This document shows positions 46,136-54,432 of a DNA stretch of 64,000 bases, one piece after another. Under the pieces are notes generated by a model. It did no database searches, was not told where the DNA came from, and saw only the letters and a list, made by a program, of their open reading frames with translations. This DNA comes from Clostridium sp. MCC353 (GTDB taxonomy: Bacteria > Bacillota > Clostridia > Lachnospirales > Lachnospiraceae), in the NCBI RefSeq assembly GCF_018785315.1, contig NZ_WQPN01000003.1:1-64000 (forward strand). Direction: 5' to 3'. The position numbers and the translations under genes were made by a program. Position 1 is the first letter of the stretch, and every line of letters starts with the position of its first letter.

Positions 46136-47788
46136 TCAATATGATTCAATTTCGATCTCCACATCCAGCCTGCTTCTTCCTTCAAACAGCTTCTCATAAT
46201 ACTCTTTTCTGCTTTCCGGAACCCTTACAGACAATTCATTGGGAAACCGGTCTAAATATTCCTCAAACAGCATTTCACGCATGGCCTCATAATCACTGCT
46301 TGGAAAAGTAACCTCATTATTCATTACGATATTCCTGCTCCTCACCGTTTCCCCATACCCCAGATTCCCCAAGGGATAACAGGAAAATGCATCCGGGCTG
46401 ATGGATTCCAGACTTTCCGGCAGCTTAATGGAGTTCAGCCAGTAGTCTTCAGAAAATGCATATCTTCCAATCTCCCTGACTCCATCCGGCAGTTTCCAGT
46501 TCTCAGTTCTTAAATTCCCGGGGCCTGCCCTTAATCCCGGAACCATCCGGGCAAAGGCATAATCTCCTATGCGCCTCAGTGAATCAGGAAGTTTCATGTC
46601 CTTGCAGCCACAGCCGTAAAATGCATAATCCCCAATTGTGGTTACGCTCTCCGAAATCTCGATGGTCTCCAGCAAATGAGAAGAAATCCCTTCATATATC
46701 AGAGGAGCAAACGCATAACTGCTGATTTCCGTCACCCCATCCGGGATCTTATAGTAGTCCAGGAGGTTTCCGCCGGATAGATAAGAGGGCTGGTCCAATT
46801 GTACAAACTGCCCTTTCCACACAAATTCACTCTGATCCTGGTTTCCTGCCCATTCTGTCAAAGCAAAAGCCTGGCCTCCGATCCGTTCCACCTGATCGGA
46901 AATTTGGATATCAGCCAGATTACCGCATCCTGCAAATGCCATGGCTCCAATCTCCTTTACCGTATCCGGGATTGTCACCTGTTCCAGGGAATCCCCATAG
47001 AAAAAAGCATACTGGCCGATGACTGCCGCCTCGGGCGGAATCTCATAACTGGTTCTGTCAAAAGCAGGCAGACACTGAACCAGCGTATCTTTCCAGATAA
47101 ACACATCCCCTTCCTGCTCCTGTTCCCACAAGGTATCTATAAAAGCCGCGCCGCCAATGGTTTCCACCGCATCCGGCAGCTCTATGGTTTTCAACTGGCT
47201 GCATGAAAAAAACGCAAAATTTCCAATACTCTTTACACTTTCGGGAATTATTACTCCAGTCATTGCACCCTGGTATTCAAATGCATGATCTCCTATTCTC
47301 TCAACCGTATCCGGTATCTCTAAAACGCCTTCAATGCTTCCTAAAATTCCATAAGGATTAACCGCTCCCGTTATCGCATTCATCTGCTCATAGCACGCAC
47401 CGTAATCACCGATCTCCGTCACCGGATATTCTGTCCCTTCATACTCCACCGTCCGGGGAATTACCGGTTTTTCCATATGGATCAGCGCTGCGGTCTTACT
47501 GTCCAAATCCAGAGAATACCAGCTTGTATCATACTGAATCACCTCTATTTTTCCGGGAGTATCTTTCTCAGCTTTTCCAAATGCCCCCTGCAGAACATCC
47601 TTTAACCCTTTCGGGTCTTTTTCGTCGGACGGTTGGACGCTTTCTCGGCTTGTATCCATTTCCCGTTCTTCGGTGGATTCCTTCTTCTGATCTTCCTTAT
47701 CCTGTATTTTCCCACTCCCGCCGCTGCACCCGCTTAAAATCAGGGATACAGCCAATCCCACAGCAACGGCAATTTTAAATTTTCTCAT
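46136..47788 (-). CDS. BspA-like leucine-rich-repeat (LRR_5) lipoprotein
   Basis: About 550 residues from MRKFKIAVAVGLAVSLIL with GGAGGAAGGT as RBS. Lipobox SGC, then a charged linker to about residue 60. From about 120 to 470 the protein consists of BspA/TpLRR repeats, seen as VERIGDHAFEYQGAMTGVII, PESVKSIGNFAFFSCSQLKT, ETIGGAAFIDT, VKEIGAMAFAGCGNLADIQI and TTIGDYAFYGC. A charged C-terminal domain follows. Such proteins are surface-exposed and often bind host or matrix proteins. Monocistronic by position. Confidence 0.92.
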   Translation of the reverse strand: MRKFKIAVAVGLAVSLILSGCSGGSGKIQDKEDQKKESTEEREMDTSRESVQPSDEKDPKGLKDVLQGAFGKAEKDTPGKIEVIQYDTSWYSLDLDSKTAALIHMEKPVIPRTVEYEGTEYPVTEIGDYGACYEQMNAITGAVNPYGILGSIEGVLEIPDTVERIGDHAFEYQGAMTGVIIPESVKSIGNFAFFSCSQLKTIELPDAVETIGGAAFIDTLWEQEQEGDVFIWKDTLVQCLPAFDRTSYEIPPEAAVIGQYAFFYGDSLEQVTIPDTVKEIGAMAFAGCGNLADIQISDQVERIGGQAFALTEWAGNQDQSEFVWKGQFVQLDQPSYLSGGNLLDYYKIPDGVTEISSYAFAPLIYEGISSHLLETIEISESVTTIGDYAFYGCGCKDMKLPDSLRRIGDYAFARMVPGLRAGPGNLRTENWKLPDGVREIGRYAFSEDYWLNSIKLPESLESISPDAFSCYPLGNLGYGETVRSRNIVMNNEVTFPSSDYEAMREMLFEEYLDRFPNELSVRVPESRKEYYEKLFEGRSRLDVEIEIESY

Positions 47789-48354
47789 ACCTTCCTCCAT
47801 CACGGAGTTTTTTACGTAGAATGCGGACGTAATTTCAACTTATGCCCCGCATATACAAGCTTATGCTCCGTCATAAACTCGTTGGTAAAAAGCAGTCATC
47901 CATACTGCATTCAACCGATATTCCTCCTGCTATTTCAGAAAATGATCTGTTTTTCTATTGATTTTTATTATATCTCACAAAAAATAGCATGTAAAGAATG
48001 GAATGACTAATATGGAATTTGAACTAACCGTTCAGACGGCTGGAAAATGGGCCGCCTGAACGGTTACAAGTTAAATCAGGATATCCACGAAAATTATGAA
48101 CCACGCCCATTGGGATAGCCACGAGACTACAACCGGCTGCTGCCTGTCATTCAATAGGATAGTATAGATTTAACATGGTTTTAACAAAGATTTAATGGAA
48201 CTCTGATTTCAGCATCCGGTCTTTTCCTGTAGGATTAAAATTGGAATTTTATGCAGTAAATGGGTTGTTCAGAATCGTGGTTCTTTAAAAAATCCGGCTT
48301 AACGCAATTTTAATCCCGGTTCAGCCGTTCAATTTTTTTTTAATATTTCCCATA
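47789..48354. other. Divergent intergenic region between LRR protein and sigI
   Basis: No coding frame worth calling. A long hairpin AACCGTTCAG (48026-48035)/CTGAACGGTT (48056-48065), extended by CGGC/GCCG, belongs to the TTCAGAC palindrome family also seen at 56048 and 59082. The LRR gene promoter was not identified. Confidence 0.5.
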
Positions 48355-48384
48355 CGACCCCGGTTTTATAAATTATCATCCGTA
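48355..48384 (+). promoter_or_regulatory. SigI-type promoter of sigI-rsgI
   Basis: CGACCCC at 48355-48361, 19 bp, CGTA at 48381-48384, followed by ATCTATATATG. ACCCC-type -35 and CGWA-type -10 elements are known for SigI. The same pair with the same spacer is found at 50353-50382. Confidence 0.75.
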
Positions 48385-48410
48385 ATCTATATATGAAAAG
48401 GAGAAAAAAC

Positions 48411-49139
48411 ATGCAAAAAGAGCATCAGATCATAAAAGCGGTCTATGCAGCCAAAAGGGATATGCAAAAGGCCGATGATTTGATCCGGGCATATATCCCC
48501 TTCATCCGCAGCGAAGCATCCAAGTTCCTTTCCCGCCCCTGTACAGATCAAAATGATGAATACAGCATTGCCATGATCGCTTTTCACGAGGCGGTTTTAG
48601 GGTATGCCAAAGACAGAGGTTCTTTTCTGAACTATGCTTCCATGACAATCCGCAGCCGTCTCATCGACTATCAGCGCAAAGAATCCCGGCATCAGGGCCA
48701 TATCTCGCTCAATGCTGAAGGCGTTGAAGAAGACCGGCCTCTGCTGGAGGAACTGGCGGACGAAAAGGATCATTTTGAAGAATCAGCCAATTTGGAGGCG
48801 ACGAAGCAGGAAATTGCAGAACTGGCGTCCGTCATGTCCGCCTTTGGCATCAGCTTTTCCGATGTGGCTGACAATTCCCCCCGTCAGGAACGCACCTTGG
48901 AAACCTGCTCTGCCGCAATTCGTTACGCCGCCGGGAACCGGTCATTGCTGGAGGAACTGCTGAGAACAAAAAAACTTCCCATGGCCCGGCTGGCTTTGGG
49001 ATCCGGCTGTGAGCGGAAAACTTTGGAACGCCACAGAAAGTACATATTAGCCATGCTTCTCATCCAGACAAATGGATTTGAGATCATACGCGGGCATCTA
49101 ATGCACATTCTGAATAGGAAAGGAGGCGGACCTGTATGA
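48411..49139 (+). CDS. sigI: RNA polymerase sigma factor SigI
   Basis: About 242 residues from MQKEHQIIKAVYAAKRDMQK (AAGGAG RBS; an ATG six codons earlier lacks spacing). Region 2-like helices run from about 20 to 85 (SIAMIAFHEAVLGYAKDRGS, FLNYASMTIRSRLIDYQRKE), ending in the RLIDYQRKE hallmark of SigI. The C-terminal DNA-binding region is near 200-225 (RTKKLPMARLALGSGCERKT). SigI controls heat or envelope genes in Bacillus and cellulosome genes in Clostridium thermocellum. The stop overlaps rsgI by 4 nt. Confidence 0.9.
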   Translation: MQKEHQIIKAVYAAKRDMQKADDLIRAYIPFIRSEASKFLSRPCTDQNDEYSIAMIAFHEAVLGYAKDRGSFLNYASMTIRSRLIDYQRKESRHQGHISLNAEGVEEDRPLLEELADEKDHFEESANLEATKQEIAELASVMSAFGISFSDVADNSPRQERTLETCSAAIRYAAGNRSLLEELLRTKKLPMARLALGSGCERKTLERHRKYILAMLLIQTNGFEIIRGHLMHILNRKGGGPV

Positions 49140-50302
49140 AATGCATGGTAATGGAATGCCATTTAAGTTATGCCGTAGTTCTGGATGAAAACGGCCGATT
49201 CCTGAAAGTGGCAAATTTAAACTATGAAGTCGGCCAGACCGTAACGGATGTTATAGAAATGAACGTCCCGGAACAACAGGCCGGACAGGTGAAGAAACGA
49301 TCCCATAAATGGATGCGTTCTCTGGCCGCGGCAGCGGCTTGCCTGACTATTGCGGCCGGCTCCATGTTCCATATGGATCACATGACGCACGCGTCCCTCT
49401 TTATGTCCATCAACCCGGAAGTCCGCATCGATGTGAACCGGAAAGATGTGGTAGTGGGGCTGGAAGGCGTCAATGATGACGGCAAAGAATTGATCGCCGG
49501 TTACACTTACCGGAAAAAGGATCTTGATATGGTCATGGATCAGTTGGTGGACAGATCCATTGATATGGGGTATCTCCATGAAGGGGGACAAATTACCCTG
49601 ACCCTGGATTCAAAGGATGATCAGTGGGTGGTCAGCCGCAGCGATTCACTGACCAGTCATCTAAATGGTCATTTGGCTGAAAAACTGACCGTAACAGTAG
49701 AAATTACCGACACACATTCAGAGAACCGTAAAGTCACCATCCCGGTTTCCCCCAGTGAAAACATCTATGAAGAATCCGATTATGGAGATACCGATTCTTC
49801 CGGCAGCAAAGCGGCCGGGGGAACCGGATATGACGGCGGCAGTTTTGGAGACAGCGGCGGTTCCGGTGACAGCGGCTATGATGGCAGCGGTTCCGGCGAC
49901 AGCGGCTATGACAGCGGCGGTTCCGGCGACAGCGGCTATGACAGCGGCGGTTCCGGCGACAGCGGCTATGACAGCGGCGGTTCCGGCGGCAACGGCTATG
50001 ACAGCGGCGGTTCCGGCGACAGCGGCTATGAAAACGAGGACTTTGACGACGGAGAGACGGATTACGGTACTCAGGATATTCCATATGGCGAACCGGATAA
50101 CAACGAAAATGGCCTATCAGATTACCAGCCTCCTGCGGCTGACCCTGATATAGGAGACAGCGGCTATAACAGCCAGCCTGATAACAGCGTCCAGCCTGGT
50201 TACCATCCCGGCAGCGCAGGTATTTGTGATGACGCTTGGTCGGATTATGAGGAACCGGACGATCAGGATTCCGGTTACGACGGCCAATCGGATTACGATT
50301 GA
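49136..50302 (+). CDS. rsgI: RsgI-type membrane anti-sigma factor with Gly/Ser/Asp/Tyr repeats
   Basis: 388 residues. The N-terminal RsgI domain (about 1-45) binds SigI inside the cell. One membrane segment lies at about 60-78 (RSLAAAAACLTIAAGSMF). The RsgI-type ectodomain follows (about 88-205), with FMSINPEVRIDVNRKD and LEGVNDDGKELI. From about 215 the protein turns into low-complexity Gly/Ser/Asp/Tyr sequence with 10-residue units GSGDSGYDSG, then an acidic tail. C. thermocellum RsgI proteins carry carbohydrate-binding C-terminal domains instead. The repeat tail may itself be the sensor or a spacer. Confidence 0.9.
   Translation: MKCMVMECHLSYAVVLDENGRFLKVANLNYEVGQTVTDVIEMNVPEQQAGQVKKRSHKWMRSLAAAAACLTIAAGSMFHMDHMTHASLFMSINPEVRIDVNRKDVVVGLEGVNDDGKELIAGYTYRKKDLDMVMDQLVDRSIDMGYLHEGGQITLTLDSKDDQWVVSRSDSLTSHLNGHLAEKLTVTVEITDTHSENRKVTIPVSPSENIYEESDYGDTDSSGSKAAGGTGYDGGSFGDSGGSGDSGYDGSGSGDSGYDSGGSGDSGYDSGGSGDSGYDSGGSGGNGYDSGGSGDSGYENEDFDDGETDYGTQDIPYGEPDNNENGLSDYQPPAADPDIGDSGYNSQPDNSVQPGYHPGSAGICDDAWSDYEEPDDQDSGYDGQSDYD
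49849..50031 (+). repeat. 30-bp coding repeats in rsgI
   Basis: Units of 30 bp (GGCGGTTCCGGCGACAGCGG followed by CTATGACAGC) encode GGSGDSGYDS five to six times. Units are nearly identical in DNA, pointing to recent expansion. Confidence 0.8.
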
Positions 50303-50352
50303 AATGTGGAGAAAATCGAGAAAAATAAAAATTAATTGAAAAATTTTCCTTT

Positions 50353-50382
50353 CGACCCCATTTTATCCAAAACACATCCGTA
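50353..50382 (+). promoter_or_regulatory. SigI-type promoter of the lipoprotein-VTC-DUF4956-CotH operon
   Basis: CGACCCC (50353-50359), 19 bp, CGTA (50379-50382), then ATCTATAAATG. The flanking words CATCCGTAATCTATA are shared with the sigI promoter. Confidence 0.75.
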
Positions 50383-50434
50383 ATCTATAAATGTAAGATG
50401 AAATTCAACAAATGATAAATAATATTGAAGGAGA

Positions 50435-51646
50435 ATGAACATGATTAAATCCAAATCTATTTTAGCTTTTTCCCTGTCTCTGATGATGAGCGTGGCCGGC
50501 CTGACCGGCTGCAACAGCCGGACTAATGTACCTGTTTCCACCGGTACGGAACTGGCTTCCGGCGGTGTCCTCCACCTCAGCGTTAACCCTGAAATTACGG
50601 TGGCCTATGATAAGGACGGTAATGTAACCCGGGTGGAAGGCCGTAATGACGACGGAAGCAAACTTCTGAACGACTATTCCGGATATGAGGGCAAAGCCTG
50701 CCGCCAGGTTGTCGCCGAACTGGTAACAGCCATTGGTGAAGCGGGTTATTTTGTGGAAGAAATTGATGGACAAAAAAGGCAGATCACGATTGAAATCGAA
50801 TCCGGCTCTAAACTGCCCCACAACGAATTTCTGGATGAAGTTGTCTCCGAAGTCCGCTACTGCGTAAACAGCAATAATTGGCACAGCCCCGTTGATGTTA
50901 AAGGGGAAAGCGACTACGGAATTACGGATTATGCCGACACCGATTACGGCCCTGACAACGACGGCGTCACCGACTACAACGACACCGACTACGGCCCTAA
51001 CAATGACGGCATCACAGACTACAACGACACTGACTACGGCCCTAACAATGACGGCGTTACCGACTACAACGACACCGATTACGGCCCCAACAATGACGGC
51101 GTCACCGACTACAACGACACTGACTACGGCTCCAACAATGACGGCGTCACCGACTACAACAACACCGACTACGGCCCTAACAACGATGGTGTCACCGATT
51201 ACAACGACACCGACTATGGCTCTAACAATGATGGTGTCACCGATTACAACGACACTGACTACGGCCCTAACAACGATGGTGTCACCGATTACAACGACAC
51301 CAACTACGGCCCTAACAACGATGGTGTTACCGACTACAACGACACTGACTACGGCCCCAACAACGACGGCATAACTGACTACAACGACACCGACTACGGC
51401 CCCAACAACGACGGCATAACTGACTACAACGACACCGACTACGGCCCCAGCAACGATGGCGTCACTGACTACAACGACACCGACTACGGCCCTAATAACG
51501 ACGGCGTCACCGACTATAACGACGGAAACAGCAGTTATGATAACGGTTCCAGCAACTACGGAGGAAACAGCAATTACAATGACGGAAACAGCGGATACGA
51601 CGACGGCGGCAGCAATTATGACGGCGGCAGCGACTATGACGATTAA
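50435..51646 (+). CDS. Lipoprotein with RsgI-like ectodomain and 13 Asp/Tyr/Asn repeats
   Basis: 403 residues. Signal peptide with lipobox LTGC (SVAGLTGCNS, C24). Residues about 44-125 resemble the RsgI ectodomain: LHLSVNPEITVAYDKDGNVT and VEGRNDDGSKLLNDYSGYEG match SINPEV and LEGVNDDGKEL of RsgI. Then 13 units of 15 residues, consensus TDYNDTDYGPNNDGV (about 164-358), and a final Gly/Asn/Ser/Tyr/Asp tail. Dense D-x-D/N-x-DG spacing suggests Ca2+ binding like thrombospondin type 3 or dockerin loops (inference). Anchored outside the membrane; it has no SigI-binding domain, so it may be a decoy or structural partner of RsgI. Confidence 0.85.
   Translation: MNMIKSKSILAFSLSLMMSVAGLTGCNSRTNVPVSTGTELASGGVLHLSVNPEITVAYDKDGNVTRVEGRNDDGSKLLNDYSGYEGKACRQVVAELVTAIGEAGYFVEEIDGQKRQITIEIESGSKLPHNEFLDEVVSEVRYCVNSNNWHSPVDVKGESDYGITDYADTDYGPDNDGVTDYNDTDYGPNNDGITDYNDTDYGPNNDGVTDYNDTDYGPNNDGVTDYNDTDYGSNNDGVTDYNNTDYGPNNDGVTDYNDTDYGSNNDGVTDYNDTDYGPNNDGVTDYNDTNYGPNNDGVTDYNDTDYGPNNDGITDYNDTDYGPNNDGITDYNDTDYGPSNDGVTDYNDTDYGPNNDGVTDYNDGNSSYDNGSSNYGGNSNYNDGNSGYDDGGSNYDGGSDYDD
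50924..51508 (+). repeat. Thirteen 45-bp coding repeats
   Basis: 13 consecutive 45-bp units with no length variation. Differences are mainly at third codon positions (GGC/GGT, GTC/GTT, GAC/GAT, CCT/CCC). The protein unit is thus conserved while the DNA has diverged, which argues for selection on the peptide. Confidence 0.9.
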
Positions 51647-52334
51647 AGAGAAACGTCCCCAGAAGCTGCGGCACGAACTGAAATACAGCATCAATGCCCT
51701 GGATGATTATGAAACCTGTAAACGGCTGGGAAAATTGTTCCGGCATGATGGAAATGCTGATTCACACGGTATCTACCGTGTGAACAGCCTGTATTTTGAC
51801 ACCCCTTACGACAAGGCCCTGCGCCAGAAAATCGACGGTGTCAACTGCCGGGAGAAATTCCGCCTCAGATATTATAATGATGACACCTCTTTCATCCGTC
51901 TGGAAAAAAAGATAAAAATCAACGGTCTCTGCGGCAAATACAGCGCAAGGATCACGAAAGAACAGACCCAGCGGCTTCTCGAAGGCCATACCGGATTTCT
52001 GTTGGAAAGCGGCGAACCTTTATTGATAGAATTATACAGCAAGATGAAAGGGCAGCTCCTTTCACCAAAAACCATAGTCTGCTATGACCGGGAGGCATTT
52101 TTGTATGAGCCGGGAAATGTGCGCGTCACCATTGACCGCAGGCTGAGAACCGGCCTCACCAGCACCTGTTTCCTTTCCCCCAGCCTCCATTATGCTGATG
52201 TATCCCAAACCCTCTCGGTTCTGGAAGTAAAATACGATGCATTTCTGCCGGAAATCGTCCGTATGGCTGTACAGACCCCCAACCGCCGCGCGGCCGCTTT
52301 TTCCAAATACGCCGTATGCCGGCAATACGATTAA
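51636..52334 (+). CDS. VTC-domain polyphosphate polymerase
   Basis: About 232 residues from MTIKEKRPQKLRHELKYSI, starting 11 nt inside the lipoprotein gene. The frame continues upstream only as a shadow of the repeats. VTC/CYTH tunnel-fold residues show as RHELKYSI, VNSLYFDTPY, CREKFRLRYYN, IRLEKKIK, DRR and LEVKYD, the basic and acidic residues that bind ATP, metal and polyphosphate in Vtc4. Predicted to make or handle polyphosphate at the inner membrane face with DUF4956. Confidence 0.87.
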   Translation: MTIKEKRPQKLRHELKYSINALDDYETCKRLGKLFRHDGNADSHGIYRVNSLYFDTPYDKALRQKIDGVNCREKFRLRYYNDDTSFIRLEKKIKINGLCGKYSARITKEQTQRLLEGHTGFLLESGEPLLIELYSKMKGQLLSPKTIVCYDREAFLYEPGNVRVTIDRRLRTGLTSTCFLSPSLHYADVSQTLSVLEVKYDAFLPEIVRMAVQTPNRRAAAFSKYAVCRQYD

Positions 52335-52352
52335 ACACATAGGAGAACGATT

Positions 52353-53030
52353 ATGCCCTTCAATTTTCAAGACATTTTCAAATCCAGCTTCCTGGAAAAT
52401 GTATCCGCCATCTCCGTGCTGGACATGGTATTAGCCCTGGTTCTGGCCTTTTTAACCGGCCTGTTTATCTTCTTTATTTATAAAAAATCCTATGCCGGGG
52501 TCATGTATTCCGCCAGCTTCGGCGTCACCCTGATCGCACTGACCATGATTACGGCCCTGCTCATCCTGGCTGTCACCAGCAATGTCATCCTGTCCCTGGG
52601 TATGGTGGGCGCCCTGTCCATTGTCCGGTTCCGCACTGCCATCAAAGACCCGTCGGATATTGCATTCCTGTTCTGGGCCATTGCGGCGGGAATCGTACTG
52701 GCGGCCGGCTTCATCCCTCTCGCCGTGTTCGGAAGCCTGCTGATCGGCCTGGTTCTGCTGATGTTCTCCCGGTACAAAGGGTTTGAAAAACCATATATTC
52801 TTGTGGTTCACTGCAAAACTGCGGAAAATGAAGAGAATGCAAGAGAATTCATATCCGGCCGGGTAGCCGGGCTCTGTTTAAAGAGCAAAAGCGTGGCCCC
52901 TCACTGTATTGAACTGAATTATGAAGTGCGCCTGAAGGATGCCGATACCGGTTTCATCAACGTTCTGGCTGAACTGCCCGGTGTCAGCCATACGGTCATG
53001 GTATCCTATAACGGCGATTACATGAGCTGA
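52353..53030 (+). CDS. DUF4956 membrane protein
   Basis: 225 residues. Membrane segments are at about 22-42 (LALVLAFLTGLFIFFIYK), 48-72 and 80-140, then a cytosolic alpha/beta domain (YILVVHCKTAENEENAREFI). The motif GALSIVRFRTAIKDPSDIAF near residue 88 is the DUF4956 signature. DUF4956, VTC and CotH genes often occur together; the membrane protein may export or anchor the polyphosphate product. Function not experimentally settled as far as I know. Confidence 0.88.
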   Translation: MPFNFQDIFKSSFLENVSAISVLDMVLALVLAFLTGLFIFFIYKKSYAGVMYSASFGVTLIALTMITALLILAVTSNVILSLGMVGALSIVRFRTAIKDPSDIAFLFWAIAAGIVLAAGFIPLAVFGSLLIGLVLLMFSRYKGFEKPYILVVHCKTAENEENAREFISGRVAGLCLKSKSVAPHCIELNYEVRLKDADTGFINVLAELPGVSHTVMVSYNGDYMS

Positions 53031-53034
53031 TCCC

Positions 53035-54432
53035 ATGCTGAAACACCAATACATTGACCGCATCTGCATTGCGGCGGCGGCAGTGGCCCTGATTCTGACC
53101 ATTTTATTCATCAACGGACAGTCATTTGGCCTGGTTCCCGCCTCAGCCGCACCGGGCTATGAGACGCGGCTGTTTGATAAATCCAGGGTTCATACTGTGG
53201 ATATCGTAATTGAAGATTGGGAAAGCTTTCTGGAAACCGCTGATGAAGAGACCTACAGCCCCTGTACGGTTGTGATTGACGGCGAAGCATTTTCCAATAT
53301 CGGGCTGAGGATCAAGGGCAATAACTCCCGTCGTCTGACTAAAAAATACGGCTTGGACCGCTACAGCCTGAAAGTTGAATTTGACCATTACACCTTTAAC
53401 AGCTATTACGGCCTGGATAAATTTTCGTTGGACTCCTCCTTCCAGGACAACAGCTATATGAAAACCTGGATCACTTACGATATGATGGAATCCATGGAAG
53501 TACCAACGCCTCTTCGCAGTTATACCTGGGTAACCGTCAACGGGGAAGACTGGGGGCTGTTCCTGGCCATCGAAGAACCGGAAGAAGCATTTGCAAAGCG
53601 AAACTTCGGCAATGATTTCGGACTGCTCTACAAGCCGGACTACAAGTCACTGAACGACGAAAATGCCGATGTAGCCCTTTGCTACACCGGCGATGATTTC
53701 GGAAACTATGACAACATCTTCCGCCACGCTAAATTTGATATAACCGATTCGGATAAAATGCGGCTGATCCAATCCCTGAAAACCCTTTCCACCGGCGAAA
53801 ATTTGGAAAATGCGGTGAATGTGGAAGAAGTGCTCCGCTATTTCGCCGTGCAGGTGTTCGTGGTGAATATGGACAGTTATCTGGGCAGAACCGGCCATAA
53901 TTATTTCCTCTATGAGGAAGACGGGATTATCAGCATCCTGCCCTGGGATTATAATCTGGCTTTTGCCACCTACTCCCTGGGAATGCCTGATCCGGTTAAC
54001 AATTCCACCCTCTATGTAAACAGCCCGATCAACACCCCGGCTTCCGGCGACATCATGCGCCGCCGCCCTCTTTACCATAATTTGATGAAAAACAATGCAT
54101 ACTTTGCCCGATACCACGAAAATTTAGGCCAACTGGTTTCCCTATATTTTGAAAGCGGATATTTCCGTGATTTTGTCCGGCAGACGGATGAAATGATCGC
54201 GCCTTATGTAAAAAAAGATCCCACTGCTTTCTGTTCATACGAAGATTATCTGCTGGCCGTTGACACCATCACAAACTTCTGTCTTTTGAGAGCTGAAAGC
54301 ATCCGCGGACAACTGACGGGAACCATTCCTTCCACCATCAGGGGACAGATGGAGGACAAGAGCAGTTTAGTGGACGCCTCCTCCGTATGGATTCCACACA
54401 TGGGGGAAATTGCAGACTTAAAAGATCACTGA
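53035..54432 (+). CDS. cotH: CotH-family protein kinase
   Basis: 465 residues with an N-terminal signal anchor (CIAAAAVALILTILFING, about 11-28). CotH fold features are IGLRIKGNNSRRL, YGLDKFSLDSSFQDNSYMKT, WVTVNGEDWGLFLAIEEPEE, NMDSYLGRTGHNYFLYEEDG and LPWDYNLAFATYS, the last holding the metal-binding Asp. B. subtilis CotH phosphorylates spore coat proteins CotB and CotG. Here the domain should lie outside the membrane, next to the Ser/Tyr-rich repeat proteins encoded upstream, which are candidate substrates. Confidence 0.9.
   Translation: MLKHQYIDRICIAAAAVALILTILFINGQSFGLVPASAAPGYETRLFDKSRVHTVDIVIEDWESFLETADEETYSPCTVVIDGEAFSNIGLRIKGNNSRRLTKKYGLDRYSLKVEFDHYTFNSYYGLDKFSLDSSFQDNSYMKTWITYDMMESMEVPTPLRSYTWVTVNGEDWGLFLAIEEPEEAFAKRNFGNDFGLLYKPDYKSLNDENADVALCYTGDDFGNYDNIFRHAKFDITDSDKMRLIQSLKTLSTGENLENAVNVEEVLRYFAVQVFVVNMDSYLGRTGHNYFLYEEDGIISILPWDYNLAFATYSLGMPDPVNNSTLYVNSPINTPASGDIMRRRPLYHNLMKNNAYFARYHENLGQLVSLYFESGYFRDFVRQTDEMIAPYVKKDPTAFCSYEDYLLAVDTITNFCLLRAESIRGQLTGTIPSTIRGQMEDKSSLVDASSVWIPHMGEIADLKDH

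Noticed and set aside
49136-50302. Repeat tail of RsgI taken as a collagen-like domain
   Set aside because: No Gly-X-Y triplet periodicity; the unit is 10 residues with Gly, Ser, Asp and Tyr.
50924-51508. CRISPR array
   Set aside because: Regular 45-bp units contain no unique spacers and stay in frame as a protein repeat. The 30-bp units in rsgI are likewise coding.
50462-51694. Long Val/Ile-rich open frame opposite the repeat lipoprotein, and Thr/Pro-rich frames on the plus strand
   Set aside because: They are mirror or shifted readings of the 45-bp repeats, with no RBS and no protein-like composition. The lipoprotein frame has a signal peptide and lipobox.
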